Positions 7,581 through 8,417 of a stretch of 8,417 nt of DNA are shown piece after piece. A model generated the notes under the pieces. It searched no databases. It had not been told where the DNA came from and saw only the letters and a program-made list of their open reading frames with translations. Every line of letters begins with the position of its first letter. Position 1 is the stretch's first letter. The translations under genes were made by a program, and so were the position numbers. Source of the stretch: Armatimonadota bacterium (GTDB lineage: Bacteria; Armatimonadota; Hebobacteria; CAIYQO01); contig JAKIYB010000081.1 of assembly GCA_022708765.1 (NCBI GenBank), forward strand, positions 3,615 to 12,031, given 5' to 3'.

Positions 7581-7844
7581 TTACGCTTCATCAGCAACGG
7601 TGGTGTCATGCATGCGCTCGGTAACCTGTTCCAGCGCGCGGCTCATTTGCTGCAGCAGCTCCTGCATCTCGCCGATCTTGGCGAGGATGAGCATGTGCGG
7701 ATGCAGCGGATGGCGGAAGACGAGTACCTTATCTCCCGGCTGAATATCGCAGTCTTTGCGGGCGTCGGCCGGGATGACCACCTGGCCGCGCTCTCCCAGA
7801 GTCGCCGACCCGTAGAAGTACCGCTCAATATCGCAATTTGCCAT
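7581..7844 (-). CDS. AbrB/MazE/SpoVT-type transcription regulator
   Basis: This is a small DNA-binding protein of 87 residues. Residues about 10-57 form the swapped-hairpin AbrB fold, recognised by SATLGERGQVVIPADAR followed by IQPGDKVLVF, close to the usual GxxtIPxxxR...lkpGDkv pattern. The C-terminal part (58-79, IGEMQELLQQMSRALEQVTE) looks like an amphipathic helix that could stabilise oligomers. The frame runs up to 7883, but those upstream ATG codons sit inside the -10 box, so they cannot be translated from that promoter. ATG 7842-7844 follows a good Shine-Dalgarno (GAGGGAG, 3 nt before the ATG) and is preferred. It is first in the pump operon, 24 bp before the adaptor gene. A role as local, self-controlling regulator is inferred from position. 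An orphan MazE-like antitoxin is less likely because no toxin gene is adjacent. Confidence 0.88.
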   Translation of the reverse strand: MANCDIERYFYGSATLGERGQVVIPADARKDCDIQPGDKVLVFRHPLHPHMLILAKIGEMQELLQQMSRALEQVTERMHDTTVADEA

Positions 7845-7869
7845 AGTCTCCCTCACATGAATATGAAAA

Positions 7870-7885
7870 GTATGATTCATCATAC
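7870..7885. promoter_or_regulatory. Palindromic operator candidate over the -10 box
   Basis: GTATGAT (7870-7876), a 2-bp spacer and ATCATAC (7879-7885) form a perfect 7-bp inverted repeat. It covers the whole -10 box and the predicted start point of the pump operon, so a protein bound here would block transcription. A further GTATG lies at 7900-7904, touching the -35 box. The AbrB-type regulator encoded just downstream is the obvious candidate ligand, as proteins of this fold often control their own promoters; that pairing is inferred. Confidence 0.6.
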
Positions 7886-7908
7886 GAATACGCTTGCCCG
7901 TATGTCAA
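7879..7908 (-). promoter_or_regulatory. Promoter of the regulator-adaptor-permease operon
   Basis: On the minus strand a perfect TTGACA -35 box (7908-7903) is followed after 18 bp by TATGAT (7884-7879), one base from consensus. Transcription should begin near 7872, giving a leader of about 28 nt that carries the Shine-Dalgarno for ATG 7844. This is the strongest promoter-like sequence seen in the window. Its -10 box contains the upstream ATG codons of the same frame and so decides the start of the regulator gene. Confidence 0.8.
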
Positions 7909-7962
7909 GAGGAAGACCGGGGGACGGGCGAGAATAGTGAGGCGAATGCCGGGTGAGAGGTG

Positions 7963-7968
7963 AAGGAG
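7963..7968 (+). promoter_or_regulatory. Ribosome-binding site of the sugar-kinase gene
   Basis: AAGGAG lies 7 nt before ATG 7976-7978 and fixes that start. I could not identify a convincing forward promoter in 7886-7962. AGAATA near 7931 is a possible -10 element but has no matching -35 box. Confidence 0.8.
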
Positions 7969-7975
7969 CGTCATC

Positions 7976-8417
7976 ATGTTAACCCGTACTCGTTTGCTGG
8001 AGTTGCTGGCCGCCGTGCGCCGCGTGCGCGTGGGGGTGGTAGGCGACGCCTGCCTGGATGTCTACTGGGAAGCGGATATGACCCGCAGCCGGCTGGCGCG
8101 AGAGAATCCGCACTATATCCTGCCGGTGATGGCCGAACGGCTGGCGGCGGGCGGCGGCAGCCACGCCGTCGAGTGTGTTGCCGCGCTGGGCGCCGCCGCG
8201 CCGATGCTCGGTGTGGTGGGAGATGACTGGCGCGGGCGCGAGTTGCGCCGTCTCGCGGAGGCGGCGGGCATTGACACCACGCACCTGCTCACCGCGCCGG
8301 ACCGTCTCACCACCGCCTACTGCAAACCGCTGCGCAAAGGCCTTTCCGATGTAGTCTACGAGGATCCGCACCTCTATTTCGAGAACCAGACGCCCACGCC
8401 CCCCGCGCTGGAAGCCG
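7976..8417 (+). CDS. PfkB-family sugar kinase, HldE/RfaE-like (cut by window end)
   Basis: This frame starts at ATG 7976 behind a strong Shine-Dalgarno and is open to the window end, giving 147 residues, roughly the first 45% of a typical kinase. It aligns by eye with the N-terminal kinase domain of HldE, which phosphorylates D-glycero-D-manno-heptose 7-phosphate for lipopolysaccharide. VGVVGDACLDVYW (19-31) matches HldE's VVGDVMLDRYW, the SRLARENP stretch (38-45) matches SRISPEAP, and GGGSHAVECVAALGA (59-73) matches GGAANVAMNIASLGA. LGVVGDDWRGRELRRL (78-93) is the next conserved strand and helix. Asn of the usual GGAAN is His here (H63), so a different sugar substrate is possible. The catalytic GAGD region lies beyond the window. 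It is divergent from the pump operon with 131 bp between start codons. The PfkB fold is secure; heptose specificity is not. Confidence 0.85.
   Translation, partial: MLTRTRLLELLAAVRRVRVGVVGDACLDVYWEADMTRSRLARENPHYILPVMAERLAAGGGSHAVECVAALGAAAPMLGVVGDDWRGRELRRLAEAAGIDTTHLLTAPDRLTTAYCKPLRKGLSDVVYEDPHLYFENQTPTPPALEA

Noticed and set aside
7871..7876. Forward-strand TATGAT as a promoter for the sugar-kinase gene
   Set aside because: It exists only because the palindrome mirrors the minus-strand -10 box; no -35-like hexamer lies 15-18 bp upstream on the plus strand.
7845..7883. N-terminal extension of the AbrB-type regulator
   Set aside because: The upstream ATG codons lie within the -10 box and palindrome, before the predicted transcription start; ATG 7844 has a strong Shine-Dalgarno.
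5721..7937. Plus-strand open frame of 738 codons antisense to the adaptor and regulator genes
   Set aside because: It spans two real minus-strand genes and their promoter, has low-complexity His/Arg/Gly/Leu-rich translation, and no recognisable motif. It is a by-product of codon bias.
1..8417. tRNA, rRNA, CRISPR array, insertion sequence or att site
   Set aside because: No spaced direct repeats, terminal inverted repeats, transposase or integrase frames, or tRNA-like sequences were seen; almost all of the window is explained by the listed genes.

Overview
This is a GC-rich window (by eye about 60-65% G+C) from a bacterium, densely coded on both strands, with clear Shine-Dalgarno sites and no sign of mobile DNA. 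The organism is probably a diderm. The central operon encodes a tripartite RND pump whose adaptor carries the motif used to dock a TolC-type outer-membrane channel, and the right edge carries a kinase resembling the heptose-7-phosphate kinase of lipopolysaccharide synthesis. I cannot name the phylum from sequence alone; Armatimonadota or a similar high-GC diderm lineage is a low-confidence guess.

Layout from left to right. Positions 1-178 (+) hold the 3' end of a dihydroneopterin aldolase gene (folB-like). It converges on a complete recQ helicase gene (218-2083, -). Between recQ and the next gene are a probable recQ promoter (2118-2147) and a strong 12-bp hairpin just past the upstream stop codon (2174-2201). 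Positions 2207-7844 (-) are a three-gene operon read leftwards: an AbrB/SpoVT-type regulator (7581-7844), a long lipoprotein-like membrane-fusion adaptor (5892-7556) and a 1219-residue RND permease (2207-5866). The gaps are 24-25 bp and each downstream gene has its own ribosome-binding site. A near-consensus sigma-70-type promoter (TTGACA, 18 bp, TATGAT) with a perfect 7-2-7 palindrome over its -10 box drives the operon. A divergent gene at the right edge (7976-8417, +, cut by the window end) encodes a PfkB-type sugar kinase.

How the genes work together: the regulator very likely autoregulates the pump operon through the palindrome, the adaptor bridges the permease to an outer-membrane channel encoded elsewhere, and the permease is expected to be proton-driven. 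No outer-membrane channel gene is present.

The most unusual points are architectural. The permease has what appear to be four extra membrane helices inserted at the position of the single TM7 of AcrB. The adaptor's coiled-coil hairpin is very long, with its TolC-docking motif at the midpoint and paired Gly-x-Arg breaks equidistant from that tip. A pump operon led by an AbrB-fold regulator rather than a TetR or MarR protein is also worth noting. I see no wholly new system here.
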